From CAZMGD01 sp964565705 (GTDB taxonomy: Bacteria; Actinomycetota; Acidimicrobiia; Acidimicrobiales; Ilumatobacteraceae), in the NCBI GenBank assembly GCA_964565705.1, contig CAZMGD010000111.1, positions 1 through 13,098 on the forward strand: a DNA stretch of 13,098 bases, in the 5' to 3' direction. Shown in pieces: positions 1-6,712 of the stretch. The first letter of the stretch is position 1, and every line of letters begins with the position of its first letter. The translations under genes and the position numbers were made by a program. The notes below the pieces were generated by a model. The model saw only the letters and a program-made list of their open reading frames with translations. It was not told where the DNA came from and did not search any database.

Positions 1-1
1 A

Positions 2-592
2 GTGCCAGCGATGGTGCGGTGGCCGGGCAAGATCCCTGCCGGCACCGTGCTCAACGGCATCGTCAGCCACAACGACTGGTTCGTGACGCTGCTCGCCGCG
101 GCAGGCAACCCCGAGATCGCTGATCAGCTGAAGCAGGGTGCCGACCTCGACGGCACGACCTACAGGGTGCACCTCGACGGCTACAACCAGCTCGACTACA
201 TCACCGGGCAGGCCGACGAGAGCCCGCGCCGGCACTACTTCTACATCTCCGACGAGGGCGATCTCACGGCGCTGCGGTTCGACAACTGGAAGATCATGTT
301 CCTCGAGCAGCGTGCGACCGGCACGCTCCAGGTGTGGATCGAGCCCTTCGTCGAGCTGCGCACCCCGAAGATCTACAACCTGCGGACCGACCCGTTCGAG
401 CGGGCCGACATCACGTCGAACACCTACTTCGACTGGATGATCAGCCATGCCTGGCTGCTCGTGCCGGCACAGATGTACGTGGCCCAGATGCTCCAGACGC
501 TCGCCGAGTTCCCGGCGCGCCAGGAACCGGCGTCGTTCAGCATCGACAAGGTGATCGCCAAGCTCCAGGCGGGGACGATGGGCAGCTCTTGA
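2..592 (+). CDS. Arylsulfatase, C-terminal part (cut by window start)
   Basis: This is the C-terminal portion of a type I (formylglycine-dependent) arylsulfatase, which hydrolyses sulfate esters. The reading frame is open to the left edge, so the true start lies outside; the GTG at 2 reads as Val of VPAMVRWPGKI, a segment typical of the sulfatase core just after the C-terminal metal and substrate residues. Further on, YNLRTDPFERADIT (about residues 125-138 of the visible part) is the usual closing motif of arylsulfatase A-like enzymes. The catalytic C-x-P-x-R site and most metal ligands would be upstream and cannot be checked. The tail after that motif is about 58 residues and partly hydrophobic. 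The methyltransferase start lies 10 bp downstream and an FGE gene follows, so a shared operon with its own activating enzyme is likely. Family assignment is firm; the substrate is unknown. Confidence 0.9.
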   Translation: MPAMVRWPGKIPAGTVLNGIVSHNDWFVTLLAAAGNPEIADQLKQGADLDGTTYRVHLDGYNQLDYITGQADESPRRHYFYISDEGDLTALRFDNWKIMFLEQRATGTLQVWIEPFVELRTPKIYNLRTDPFERADITSNTYFDWMISHAWLLVPAQMYVAQMLQTLAEFPARQEPASFSIDKVIAKLQAGTMGSS

Positions 593-602
593 GCGATCGG
601 CG

Positions 603-1814
603 ATGACCGAGGCCGGCGACGACCCGATCGCCGCGTTCTACGAACGACACCCGTACCCGCCGCCCGTCGATGACCTCGAGTCGCTCGCTGTGCGCGCCCG
701 CGACCGGCGCGTTCAGCGAGTGGCCCATCACCGGATATGGCCCGGGCGGGATCCGCAGACCGTGCGATCGGTGCTCGTGGCCGGTTGCGGCACGTCACAG
801 GCCGCCCGCCACGCGCTGCGCCGCCCTGACGCGAGCGTGATGGGGATCGACGTCAGCGCCACGGCGGTCGAGCACACGCGCCGGCTCGCCGAGCACCATG
901 GGCTCACCAACCTCGAGGCGCGCCAGCTGTCGATCGAGGACGTCGGGCAGCTGGGTGAGTGCTTCGACCACATCGTCTGCACGGGCGTGCTGCACCACCT
1001 GGCCGATCCGGCGCTCGGGCTGTCACGCCTGCGTTCGGTGCTCGCACCGCAGGGCGCGGTGACGCTGATGGTGTACGCCCGCTACGGGCGCTACGGCGTG
1101 CACCTGCTCCAGGACTACTGCCGCCGGCTGGGCCTGACGACCTCCCGGCGCGACGTCGCCGATCTCGTGGCGACCCTGCGCGAGCTGCCCTCGGGCCACC
1201 CCGTCGAGCGGCTGCTGCGCGGGTCGCGGGACTTCCTCGACGACGACGCGCTCGCCGACGCCCTCCTCAACCCGCGCGATCGGGCGTACACCGTGGCGGA
1301 GGTGCTCGAGCTCCTCGCTGGAGCCGGGCTGCGGTTCGGGCGCTGGGAGCAGCAGGCTCCATATCGGCCGGACTGCGGGTCGATCGCCGAGACGCCACAT
1401 GCTGCGCGCATCGCCGCGCTGCCGCCCGCCGAGCAGTGGTCGGCGGTCGAGCTGCTGCGGGGCACGCTGACGCGTCACACGGTCATCGCTCACCGCGACG
1501 ACGACGAAGCATCGGGCCAGCTCGACTTCTCGTCACCGGAGGCGAAGCGCTGGGTGCCGCTTCGGTCGCCGACCGCTGTCGTCGTCGCGGAACGGCTGCC
1601 GCCCGGTGCCGCCGCCGCACTCCTCGACCGCACCCACCCCGCCGCGGACCTCGTGCTGTTCGTCGATCGGCGGCGGCTGCGGGCATTCCAGGAGATCGAC
1701 GGCGAGCGCACCATCGGGGCACTCGGCAAGGACGCGCTGTCGTTCGTCGAGCGGCTGTGGCGGCATGATCTGGTGGTGATCGACGCGAGTGGGGGAGGTG
1801 CCCGGCCGACATGA
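603..1814 (+). CDS. Class I SAM-dependent methyltransferase
   Basis: This 403-residue protein is predicted to transfer a methyl group from S-adenosylmethionine to an unknown acceptor. The Rossmann motifs are clear: motif I VLVAGCGTSQ (57-66), the ribose-binding acidic residue in GIDVS (Asp83), and motif IV FDHIVCTGVLHHL (121-133). The N-terminus carries FYERHPYPPP (12-21), resembling the NPYPRW-like element in front of some class I methyltransferases. The C-terminal region (about 245-403) is not a standard catalytic domain. Its end, with DGERTIGALG followed by FVERLW and a hydrophobic strand, resembles small winged-helix modules of the PqqD/regulatory type; this is a weak structural guess. 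The gene starts 10 bp after the sulfatase stop, and its last codons overlap the FGE start by 4 bp (ATGA), indicating translational coupling. Whether it modifies the sulfatase product or something unrelated cannot be told. Confidence 0.85.
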   Translation: MTEAGDDPIAAFYERHPYPPPVDDLESLAVRARDRRVQRVAHHRIWPGRDPQTVRSVLVAGCGTSQAARHALRRPDASVMGIDVSATAVEHTRRLAEHHGLTNLEARQLSIEDVGQLGECFDHIVCTGVLHHLADPALGLSRLRSVLAPQGAVTLMVYARYGRYGVHLLQDYCRRLGLTTSRRDVADLVATLRELPSGHPVERLLRGSRDFLDDDALADALLNPRDRAYTVAEVLELLAGAGLRFGRWEQQAPYRPDCGSIAETPHAARIAALPPAEQWSAVELLRGTLTRHTVIAHRDDDEASGQLDFSSPEAKRWVPLRSPTAVVVAERLPPGAAAALLDRTHPAADLVLFVDRRRLRAFQEIDGERTIGALGKDALSFVERLWRHDLVVIDASGGGARPT

Positions 1815-2746
1815 ACGACCACGGCCACCGGGTCGTCCGGATCCCGGACGGCGAGTTCACGATGGGCTCGGACCAGCACTACCCCGAGGAGGCGCCCACC
1901 CACCTGGTGCGCGTGCGATCCTTCGGGATCGATCGTCATCCGGTGACGAACGCGCAGTTCGCCGCGTTCGTCGGTGCCACGGGTCACGTCACCCTCGCCG
2001 AGCGGCCACTCGACCCGGACGACTTCCCTGGCGCGCCCCCGGAGAACCTCGTGCCGGGATCGATGGCGTTCACCCCGACGCCGGGTCCGGTCGACCTGCG
2101 CCATCTGAGCCAGTGGTGGCGGTGGGTGCCCGGTGCGTGCTGGCGCCGTCCCGAAGGCCCGTCATCGGACGTCGGCGACCGCGGTGATCACCCGGTGGTG
2201 CATGTGGCCCACGAGGATGCGGCCGCGTACGCCGAGTGGGTGGGCGGCCGCCTGCCGACCGAGGCCGAGTGGGAGTGTGCCGCCCGGGGCGGCCTCGACC
2301 GCACGGAGTTCACGTGGGGTGACGAGGCCCGGCCGGGCGGCCGGTTGATGGCCAACACGTGGGACGGCACGGACTTCCCGTGGCGCTCGACCGATGAGTC
2401 GGGGTGGCTGCGCACCTCGCCGGTGGGCGCGTTCCCCGAGAACGGGTACGGGCTCGTCGACATGGCCGGCAACGTCTGGGAGTGGACCGACGACTGGTGG
2501 ACGAGCCGGCACGCCGCCGACGCCGACAAGCCGTGCTGCATCCCCGAGAACCCGCGCGGCGGCGACGTCGCCGGCAGCTACGACCCCGAGCAGCCACAGT
2601 TCCGGATCCCGCGCAAGGTCGTCAAGGGCGGTTCGCACCTCTGCGCGGACAGCTACTGCATGCGCTACCGGCCGGCGGCGCGCCGGCCGCAGATGATCGA
2701 CACCGGGATGAGCCACGTCGGGTTCCGGTGCGCCTGGCCGAGATGA
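1811..2746 (+). CDS. Formylglycine-generating enzyme (SUMF1/FGE-sulfatase family)
   Basis: This 311-residue protein is predicted to oxidise the cysteine of a sulfatase C-x-P-x-R motif to C-alpha-formylglycine, using oxygen and copper. The family features appear in order: IPDGEFTMGS near the N-terminus, GIDRHPVTNAQFAAFV, HPVVHVAHEDAAAYAEW, GGRLPTEAEWECAARGG, GLVDMAGNVWEWTDDWW, and the C-terminal GFRCA. The two active-site cysteines of aerobic FGE are present as LCADSYC (Cys278 and Cys283), inside a KGGSHLCADSYCMRYRPAAR segment that closely follows the known enzyme. That separates it from the many FGE-like proteins without these cysteines, such as EgtB-type or regulatory sulfatase-modifying-factor domains. 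Its ATG overlaps the methyltransferase stop by 4 bp. The sulfatase two genes upstream is the obvious substrate. No signal peptide is visible, so it should act in the cytoplasm before any export of the sulfatase. Confidence 0.93.
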   Translation: MNDHGHRVVRIPDGEFTMGSDQHYPEEAPTHLVRVRSFGIDRHPVTNAQFAAFVGATGHVTLAERPLDPDDFPGAPPENLVPGSMAFTPTPGPVDLRHLSQWWRWVPGACWRRPEGPSSDVGDRGDHPVVHVAHEDAAAYAEWVGGRLPTEAEWECAARGGLDRTEFTWGDEARPGGRLMANTWDGTDFPWRSTDESGWLRTSPVGAFPENGYGLVDMAGNVWEWTDDWWTSRHAADADKPCCIPENPRGGDVAGSYDPEQPQFRIPRKVVKGGSHLCADSYCMRYRPAARRPQMIDTGMSHVGFRCAWPR

Positions 2747-2758
2747 ACATCCACCTCC

Positions 2759-2767
2759 GAGGAGAAG
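2759..2767 (+). promoter_or_regulatory. Ribosome binding site of the HAD gene
   Basis: GAGGAGAAG lies 3 bp before the ATG at 2771, with its GAGGAG core 6 bp away. It is a strong Shine-Dalgarno sequence and fixes the start of the HAD phosphatase. It sits in the 24-bp gap after the FGE stop, so the HAD gene can be translated independently within the same transcript. Confidence 0.7.
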
Positions 2768-2770
2768 AAC

Positions 2771-3682
2771 ATGAGTGACCGCCTGCCCTCGTGGCGCCCT
2801 GGACCCACCCGCGACGCGCTCGTCGCGTTCCTGGACGGTCTCGACGACGTCCCGATCGACGAGCGGGTCGCCTACATCGACAACGACGGGACGATGTGGT
2901 GCGAGAAGCCGTCGTACGTGCAGCTCGACTTCTTCGTCGACGCGCTGCAGCAGCGCACGAAGGACGATCCGTCGCTGGCGGATCGTCCGGAGTTCGCCGC
3001 GGTGCTCAGCGGCGACATGGCCGCGGTGGGGGAGATCGGCCTCGCCAAGGTGGCGGGTGCACTGACCGCGTTGTTCGACGGCCAGACCCCCGAGCAGTTC
3101 GGCGCGGCGGCCGAGGACTTCCTCGGTCGCTACCGCCACCGCACGCTCGGTGCGCCCGTGGGCGGAGTCGTGTACCAGCCGATGCTCGAGCTGCTCGACG
3201 AGCTGCGGGCGAAGGAGTTCAGCGTCGGGATCGTGACCGGCGGCGGCACCGAGTTCGTCCGCCAGGTCAGCAAGCGCCTCTACGGCGTGGAGCCCGGCAT
3301 GGTGGTCGGCACGCTGATCGGCTACACGTTCGACCGCGACTCGGACGGCCGCCCGGTGCTCCGGCGCACGGTCGAGCAGCTCGGGACCGCGAACGAGGGT
3401 GGTGCCAAGGTCGAGCACATCCAGGCCCAGGTCGGCCGGGCCCCGCTGCTGTCGATCGGCAACTCGGGCGGCGACCGCGAGATGCTGGAGTGGGCGCAGG
3501 CCAACCCTCGTGGCGGTCTCGCTCTGCTGATCGACCACGACGACGAGGCCCGTGAGTTCGCCTACGTCAGCAAGGCGGTCTCGTTCGAGGAGGACGAGGC
3601 GATCACCGATGTCGGCCACCGCCTCGGGTGGGTCGTGGTCAGCATGGCCCGCGACTGGGAGACCGTGTTCGCCGCCGGCTGA
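2771..3682 (+). CDS. HAD-superfamily hydrolase (SerB-like phosphatase)
   Basis: This 303-residue protein is a haloacid dehalogenase-superfamily enzyme, most likely a phosphatase. Motif I is YIDNDGT, with Asp37 as the predicted nucleophile and Asp39 as the general acid/base. Motif II is IVTGGGTEF (Thr156). Motif IV is SIGNSGGDREM, with Asp235 as a Mg-binding residue. About 110 residues between motifs I and II form an insertion mostly of predicted helix, the C1-cap arrangement seen in phosphoserine phosphatase-like (subfamily I) HADs. Asn instead of the usual Phe/Leu/Met between the two motif I aspartates is seen in part of the family. No signal peptide is visible, although related proteins in some bacteria are exported. 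The gene follows FGE after 24 bp and precedes a strong stem-loop, so it is probably the last gene of the sulfatase operon. The substrate is unknown. Confidence 0.85.
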   Translation: MSDRLPSWRPGPTRDALVAFLDGLDDVPIDERVAYIDNDGTMWCEKPSYVQLDFFVDALQQRTKDDPSLADRPEFAAVLSGDMAAVGEIGLAKVAGALTALFDGQTPEQFGAAAEDFLGRYRHRTLGAPVGGVVYQPMLELLDELRAKEFSVGIVTGGGTEFVRQVSKRLYGVEPGMVVGTLIGYTFDRDSDGRPVLRRTVEQLGTANEGGAKVEHIQAQVGRAPLLSIGNSGGDREMLEWAQANPRGGLALLIDHDDEAREFAYVSKAVSFEEDEAITDVGHRLGWVVVSMARDWETVFAAG

Positions 3683-3704
3683 CCCCACACCCCTTCCCTG
3701 TTCT

Positions 3705-3745
3705 TGCGGTCGGATCGGGCCCGTTCCGGGCCCGATCCGACCGCA
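3705..3745 (+). terminator. Perfect 18-bp stem-loop after the HAD gene (terminator-like)
   Basis: The arms are 3705-3722 (TGCGGTCGGATCGGGCCC) and 3728-3745, an exact reverse complement, with a 5-base GTTCC loop. A G-T wobble and one more pair would extend it to about 20 bp. It begins 22 bp after the HAD stop. No T-tract follows, so it is not a classical intrinsic terminator, but GC-rich actinobacteria often use such hairpins at gene ends. A protein-binding palindrome is the main alternative. The 69 bp from the hairpin to the next start contain a short tandem repeat of GGTTCGGG. Confidence 0.6.
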
Positions 3746-3803
3746 GGTTCGGGGTTCGGGGTCCTCCCGGACGGGTCGCTACGGTTCCTGCGCACCTGAC
3801 GAC

Positions 3804-3810
3804 GAGGGGA
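3804..3810 (+). promoter_or_regulatory. Ribosome binding site of the gene at 3815
   Basis: GAGGGGA lies 4 bp before the ATG at 3815 and supports this start over other in-frame candidates. A possible -10 element, TACGGT at 3780-3785, lies upstream, but no convincing -35 is seen. Confidence 0.55.
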
Positions 3811-3814
3811 TGTC

Positions 3815-4672
3815 ATGACGGATGAGCACGAGGTCGACGAGGCGTATCGCCGGTTGCCGACGGTGGGTTCGCTCGCCCCGACGCTCGGCGGGGCACTGAT
3901 CACGTGGGTCGAGCCGGTGCCCGAGCACGTCGTCGGGTACAACCGCTGGTACGAGGACGACCACATGATCACCGGCGCGATGTCGATGCCGTGGATGTTC
4001 TCGTGCCGGCGCTTCGTGGCGCCGACGTGGATCCAGCACCTGCGCGGACCGGCCGACTCACGGGTCGCGGCACCGCTGGACGCCGGCAAGTACATCGGCG
4101 TCTACTGGGTGAACACGGCTCGGGTCGAGGACCATCAGCAGTGGTCGCTCGGCACGAACTACCGCCTCCACGCCGAGGGCCGGGGCAGCTACCGCGGGCT
4201 CGGTGCCGACGCCCGCGAGGAGCGTTGGCACGTGTTCACCGCGTTCCACGACTACCTCGGGCCGGTGTACCGAGACGACGACGTGCCACGTGACGTGCAC
4301 ACGCTGGTCCAGCCCTACCAAGGGATGGTGGTCGAGGTGCTCGACGCCTCGTCGGCGCGCGGTGACCTCGACCGCTGGCTGGCCGAGGAGCACCTGCCGA
4401 CCGTCGTCGGCGGGCCGGTCGCCGCGTCGTTGCGCTTCGGACCGCGGCCCTTGCCTCCGGACAAGTTGGCCCACGTCGACGAGCTCCCCGGCTCGTCACA
4501 CGTCGTCGCCGTGCTGCACTTCCTCGAATGCGACCCGCGCGAGTGCTGGGACGAGCGGTTCGCGTCGAGCGAGCAACGCATCGCCGATGGGGGCGCGGGC
4601 ACGCTGGCGGTGCAGGCCGCGTTCATCCCCACCAAGCACGGCACGAACGCCTACACCGACGAGCTCTTCTGA
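3815..4672 (+). CDS. Unrecognised protein with two similar EthD-like halves
   Basis: I do not recognise a named family for this 285-residue protein. It appears to be an internal duplication. The first half has YNRWYEDDH (Trp45 to His50) after a hydrophobic strand ALITWVEP; the second half has LDRWLAEEH (Trp188 to His193) after MVVEVLDA. The two motifs sit 143 residues apart with the same W-x2-[DE]-[DE]-H pattern, and each is followed by a strand ending in an arginine and aromatic residues (RRFVAP and SLRFGP). Such elements occur in EthD-like and other dimeric alpha/beta-barrel (ferredoxin-like) proteins, where the acidic-His segment lies near the active site. A tandem barrel acting without dimerisation would fit. 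No signal peptide or membrane segment is visible. The start is supported by GAGGGGA at 3804-3810. It is convergent with the VOC gene, only 12 bp between stops. Enzymatic role and substrate are unknown. Confidence 0.8.
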   Translation: MTDEHEVDEAYRRLPTVGSLAPTLGGALITWVEPVPEHVVGYNRWYEDDHMITGAMSMPWMFSCRRFVAPTWIQHLRGPADSRVAAPLDAGKYIGVYWVNTARVEDHQQWSLGTNYRLHAEGRGSYRGLGADAREERWHVFTAFHDYLGPVYRDDDVPRDVHTLVQPYQGMVVEVLDASSARGDLDRWLAEEHLPTVVGGPVAASLRFGPRPLPPDKLAHVDELPGSSHVVAVLHFLECDPRECWDERFASSEQRIADGGAGTLAVQAAFIPTKHGTNAYTDELF

Positions 4673-4684
4673 GGGGCTGGCGGC

Positions 4685-5059
4685 TCAGCCCCAGTTGGCG
4701 GCGAGCGTGAGGCAGAACGGGTGGCCGGCGGGGTCGAGCAGGACCCGCCAGGTCTCACCGGGTTGGTCGTCGGGGACGGTCGCACCGAGCTCCACGCAAC
4801 GGGCCTCGGCGGCGGCGAGGTCGTCGACCGCGAGGTCGAAGTGGAACTGCTTCGTGCCGTTCGGGTTCGGCCAGGCCGGCGGCTGGTAGTCCTCGACGGT
4901 GCCGAACCCGAGCGCCGAGGTCGGGCCGGTCAGCATCGCGTAGGCGTCCTCGCTGTGGGCGATGCTCCACCCGAGCACCTCGGACCAGAAGCGAGCAGAT
5001 TCGGGAGCGTTCGGGCAGTCGAGCGTGACCATCTTCAGCTCGGCGATGGGGGTCGTCAT
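4685..5059 (-). CDS. VOC-superfamily (glyoxalase-like) protein
   Basis: This 124-residue single-domain protein belongs to the vicinal oxygen chelate fold, close to the Glyoxalase_6 type. The beta-alpha-beta-beta-beta modules are recognisable: VTLDCPNAPESARFWSEVLGW (11-31) is the first, and FHFDLAVDDLAAAEARCVELGA (72-93) begins the second, ending in LLDPAGHPFCLTLA (107-120). Asp14 or His73 could serve as metal ligands, but the family also includes proteins that bind drugs or act without metal, so no reaction can be assigned. The ATG has AGGAGG-type sequence upstream (GGAGGAA, 5064-5070 on the minus strand). The gene is convergent with the tandem-domain gene at 3815 and divergent from the HNH gene at 5296, so it is probably monocistronic. 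Assignment to the fold is firm; function is open. Confidence 0.88.
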   Translation of the reverse strand: MTTPIAELKMVTLDCPNAPESARFWSEVLGWSIAHSEDAYAMLTGPTSALGFGTVEDYQPPAWPNPNGTKQFHFDLAVDDLAAAEARCVELGATVPDDQPGETWRVLLDPAGHPFCLTLAANWG

Positions 5060-5259
5060 GGGGTTCCTCCTTGCCGCACCAGCTTCCTACGCTCCGGCCG
5101 TCGCCGATAGGACAAACGCGACGGAAGCTCCTCCGCGGTCGGGCGTGATCCTTCACCCGCGACTTCACGCGCCTGGTCGGCGAACCCCCCGGGACCCACC
5201 GGGGCCCGCCACCGTCGGACGTGACGACGATGACGCACCGAGAGTAGTTGTTCGAAGCG

Positions 5260-5289
5260 TTGCGTTCGTCGAACGTGTGTTGGTAGTAT
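5260..5289 (+). promoter_or_regulatory. Likely promoter of the HNH gene, leaderless type
   Basis: TAGTAT at 5284-5289 fits the actinobacterial -10 consensus TANNNT and sits at -12 to -7 relative to the ATG at 5296, exactly where a leaderless transcript starting at the A of ATG would need it. TTGCGT at 5260-5265 is a possible -35 with an 18-bp spacer. No Shine-Dalgarno sequence precedes the ATG, consistent with leaderless translation. Confidence 0.5.
5269..5284 (+). promoter_or_regulatory. Candidate LexA (SOS) box in the HNH gene promoter
   Basis: TCGAACGTGTGTTGGT matches the actinobacterial SOS box TCGAAC-N4-GTTCGA perfectly in the left half and in GTT of the right half; the last three bases deviate. 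It lies between the proposed -35 and -10, where a bound repressor would block transcription. From the literature, several 13E12-family HNH genes of Mycobacterium tuberculosis carry LexA boxes, which makes the match more meaningful. The imperfect right half would weaken binding. The adjoining CGTTCGTCGAACG (5263-5275) is itself a palindrome. Confidence 0.4.
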
Positions 5290-5295
5290 GTGCGT

Positions 5296-6651
5296 ATGGC
5301 ATCGGGGGTTGCCGAGATCGGGGAGGTCATCCAGCGGGTGCTGCACACCGAACCCGCGTCGTGCGACCTGGGGGTGGTGCGAGCCCGTCTCGACGACACC
5401 CGCCGCATCGAAGCGTTCGTCGCCGCCCGCGCTGCCGCCTACCGGGCGGTGCACGAACGGCTCCTCGCCGAGGCTGCTGCCGCGCCGCCGACGGACCCTT
5501 CCGACGAACCAGCCGCGCCGCCTCCCTCCCGGGATGGCCCGGCGGATGACGTGCGGCCGTTGCCGCCGGAGTCCTCGCGTGACACGGCCCGTGAACGGCT
5601 GCGCGCGAGGTGGCTGCTGCGCTGCCCATTGTTCGCCGACGCCTTGCACGACGCCGTCGTGTCCCCGCAGTTGGTCGACGTGTTGGCATCGACGCTCGAC
5701 CGGGTGGAGGCCCCGATCGTCGCCCATGTGCTGGGTGACGAGGCGGGCCTGGTGCGCCTGGCGTCGAGGTCGACACCGGAGGGGTTCCGGGCGAGCTTGC
5801 GCCGCCTGATCGATCAGGCCCGCGGTGACTTCGGTCGGTCTGTTCTGGAGCGCCAACGCCGCGAGTCCAAGGCCTGGACCCGCGTCGACGAGGACGGCAT
5901 GTACCGCCTGTCACTCACCCTCGATCCCGAACGCGGCCCGGCGGTGTTCGACGCGATCACCAAGCGCGTCAACCAACTCCGCGCCCAGACCACCAGCGAG
6001 CAGCGCAGCGAAGCCGACCTGCGCCTCCAGGCCGTGATCGACCTCATCGCCGGCACCGCCACCGTCGTGCCCGAGGTCGTGGTGATCGTCGACGAACGCA
6101 CCGTCCGCAACGGACCTCATCCGGCGACGGTCTGCGAGACCGAAGCCGGCGTCACCCTGCCCCCGAACCTGGCAGTCAACCTGTGCGCCCAGGCCAAGGT
6201 CACCGCCGCGATCCTCGACGCCGACGGCACCGTCGTCGCCTCCGGCTGCGCGCAACGCACGGCGACTCGCGAGCAACGCCGGGTGCTGCGCGCGATGCAT
6301 CGCACCTGCGCCCACCCAGACTGCGCGGTGCCCTTCACCGAGTGCGTGATCCACCACGTGACCCACTGGGAACACGGCGGACCAACCGAGATCCCCAACC
6401 TGCTCCCGCTGTGCTACGAACACCACCACCTCGTCCACGACGGCGGCTGGAACGTCACCATCGACACCCAACGCACCCTGCGCTGGTACCGACCCGACCA
6501 CACCCTCGACCGCACCACACCCCTGGCGCCGCTCGCACAACGGCACGATCTCCGACCCGTCGACCAGCAACCACCCGCCGCCGCCGCCGACACCGGCGGC
6601 CCGCCCCCGGGCCGAGCACCACCACGACTCTTCGACCCCAACGCCGCCTGA
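5296..6651 (+). CDS. DUF222 / 13E12-repeat family HNH endonuclease
   Basis: This 451-residue protein combines an N-terminal DUF222 region with a C-terminal HNH nuclease domain, the architecture of the actinobacterial 13E12 REP family. DUF222 spans roughly residues 5-300, interrupted by a low-complexity Ala/Pro/Asp stretch near 62-95. The HNH domain begins at RRVLRAMHRTC and has paired zinc-type cysteines CAHPDC (338-343), the catalytic IHH (352-354), GGPTEIPNL with Asn368, and LCYEHHHLVH (372-381). All key nuclease residues are present, so the enzyme looks intact. The Pro-rich tail is probably disordered. The ATG at 5296 is preferred over the GTG at 5290 because a TAGTAT -10 sits exactly upstream for leaderless initiation. 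These genes are multicopy in many actinobacteria and are sometimes treated as mobile, but no terminal repeats are seen here. The biological target is not established. Confidence 0.9.
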   Translation: MASGVAEIGEVIQRVLHTEPASCDLGVVRARLDDTRRIEAFVAARAAAYRAVHERLLAEAAAAPPTDPSDEPAAPPPSRDGPADDVRPLPPESSRDTARERLRARWLLRCPLFADALHDAVVSPQLVDVLASTLDRVEAPIVAHVLGDEAGLVRLASRSTPEGFRASLRRLIDQARGDFGRSVLERQRRESKAWTRVDEDGMYRLSLTLDPERGPAVFDAITKRVNQLRAQTTSEQRSEADLRLQAVIDLIAGTATVVPEVVVIVDERTVRNGPHPATVCETEAGVTLPPNLAVNLCAQAKVTAAILDADGTVVASGCAQRTATREQRRVLRAMHRTCAHPDCAVPFTECVIHHVTHWEHGGPTEIPNLLPLCYEHHHLVHDGGWNVTIDTQRTLRWYRPDHTLDRTTPLAPLAQRHDLRPVDQQPPAAAADTGGPPPGRAPPRLFDPNAA

Positions 6652-6712
6652 ACACCCCGGCCGCGCGCACCTCGACAACTCCAGATCGCAGCGGCTGCGC
6701 CAACATGGCGCG

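Noticed and set aside
2162..3688. A 508-residue open frame on the minus strand opposite FGE and the HAD gene.
   Set aside because: It is an antisense shadow caused by high GC content at third codon positions; the composition is Arg/Ala/Val-rich with no motifs, while both plus-strand genes have intact catalytic motifs.
5060..5259. Search for a small gene, RNA or riboswitch in the 236-bp region between the VOC and HNH genes.
   Set aside because: Apart from the VOC ribosome binding site and the HNH promoter at the end, I saw no conserved RNA structure or convincing short coding sequence. A TTGTCC/TAGGAA pair for the VOC gene has a 20-bp spacer, too long for a standard promoter.
5290..6651. The HNH gene as the core of a mobile element.
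   Set aside because: 13E12 genes are repetitive in some actinobacteria, but no flanking direct or inverted repeats or integrase are visible here, so no element boundary can be supported.
6687..6699. Small inverted repeat CGCAG-CGG-CTGCG before the SDR at 6713 as an operator.
   Set aside because: Five-base arms with a 3-base spacer are expected often in this composition; nothing else supports it.
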